Shown piece after piece: positions 63,978 through 64,000 of a stretch of DNA of 64,000 nucleotides. The notes beneath the pieces are model-generated. The model saw nothing but the letters and a program-made list of their open reading frames with translations. It made no database searches and had not been told where the DNA came from. The DNA comes from QHXW01 sp963847515 (GTDB taxonomy: Bacteria > Acidobacteriota > Terriglobia > Bryobacterales > Bryobacteraceae). The DNA lies in NCBI GenBank assembly GCA_963847515.1, contig CAWKAA010000003.1:434001-498000 (forward strand), read 5' to 3'. Position 1 is the stretch's first letter, and each line of letters begins with the position of its first letter. Position numbers and translations under genes: made by a program.

Positions 63978-64000
63978 ATGGCAATTGTAAAGCTGATGGG
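63978..64000 (+). CDS. Start of a gene cut by the window edge
   Basis: ATG at 63978 reads MAIVKLM and runs off the window. TTGACT (63943-63948) and CATACT (63966-63971), 17 bp apart, form a promoter whose start point would fall at or next to the ATG, so the message might be leaderless. The short N terminus could be that of an AbrB/VapB-type antitoxin, but seven residues do not allow a call. Confidence 0.3.

Noticed and set aside
1..64000. CRISPR array, prophage, integron or defence island
   Set aside because: No regularly spaced repeats, cas, phage structural, integrase or restriction genes seen anywhere in the window.

Overview
The window looks like chromosome of an Acidobacteriota member close to Bryobacteraceae/Solibacter. 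The signs are large FtsX/MacB-type permeases of the ADOP family (one paired with a PadR regulator, two more as relics), an Oar-like TonB-dependent receptor with an N-terminal carboxypeptidase-regulatory domain, further secreted proteins of that domain family, a PVC-type heme-binding CxxCH protein, many orphan secreted enzymes and high G+C. This assignment is inference from gene content; no rRNA is present.

Layout. 0-5.6 kb is worn accessory DNA: a frameshifted winged-helix regulator, a secreted glycoside hydrolase, an ADOP relic, a sulfotransferase, an IS21 remnant (istA without istB or right end), a PilZ relic and tRNA-His. 5.6-28 kb is mostly housekeeping and envelope: membrane-anchored receiver protein, UbiD-type decarboxylase, ABC exporter, FabG, MreB, PQQ dehydrogenase, VIT-type transporter, PVC-type cytochrome, ferritin-like protein, LpxC, PolA, TM2 protein, Gfo/Idh/MocA oxidoreductase and an internally deleted ADOP gene. 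28-37 kb holds TsaC/Sua5, a beta-propeller protein, the TonB receptor and a compact arsenic operon (arsR-arsM-aqpS-arsC) behind a clear promoter with an overlapping palindrome. 37-39.8 kb is the heat-shock cluster hrcA-grpE-dnaJ, without dnaK. 40.1-44.4 kb is a PadR-ADOP module whose 5' part is duplicated around one or two lipoprotein-like genes. 44.6-50.6 kb has a mutarotase-like protein, RimI, a YdcH-like protein, a Uma2 nuclease, an Smr protein and the TldE/TldD pair. 50.6-53.3 kb has an aminotransferase, an OB-fold protein and a thiolase. 53.3-60.3 kb has an ECF sigma/anti-sigma pair with a secreted protein, a HAD phosphatase, a ferredoxin-MBL fusion, an adenosine-specific kinase, an epimerase and a DapA-family protein. 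The right end has two tandem carboxypeptidase-regulatory proteins, the second cut by a transposase gene.

A cross-cutting feature is the number of frameshifts. PolA (essential in most bacteria), PQQ dehydrogenase, TldD, the aminotransferase, the thiolase, the anti-sigma factor, the epimerase and the transposase are all split by small indels, several in short homopolymers and densest at 49.4-53.3 kb. Conserved sequence resumes at once in another frame, so base-level sequence errors are more likely than gene decay for most of them. By contrast, the ADOP relics, the PilZ fragment, the IS21 remnant and the interrupted carboxypeptidase-regulatory gene look like real decay.

I did not find a clearly new multi-gene system. 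The best leads are the ars operon with an aquaporin in place of an efflux pump, the duplicated PadR start flanking lipoprotein genes, the ferredoxin-MBL fusion facing an adenosine-specific kinase gene, and the non-CIRCE inverted repeat at the hrcA promoter.
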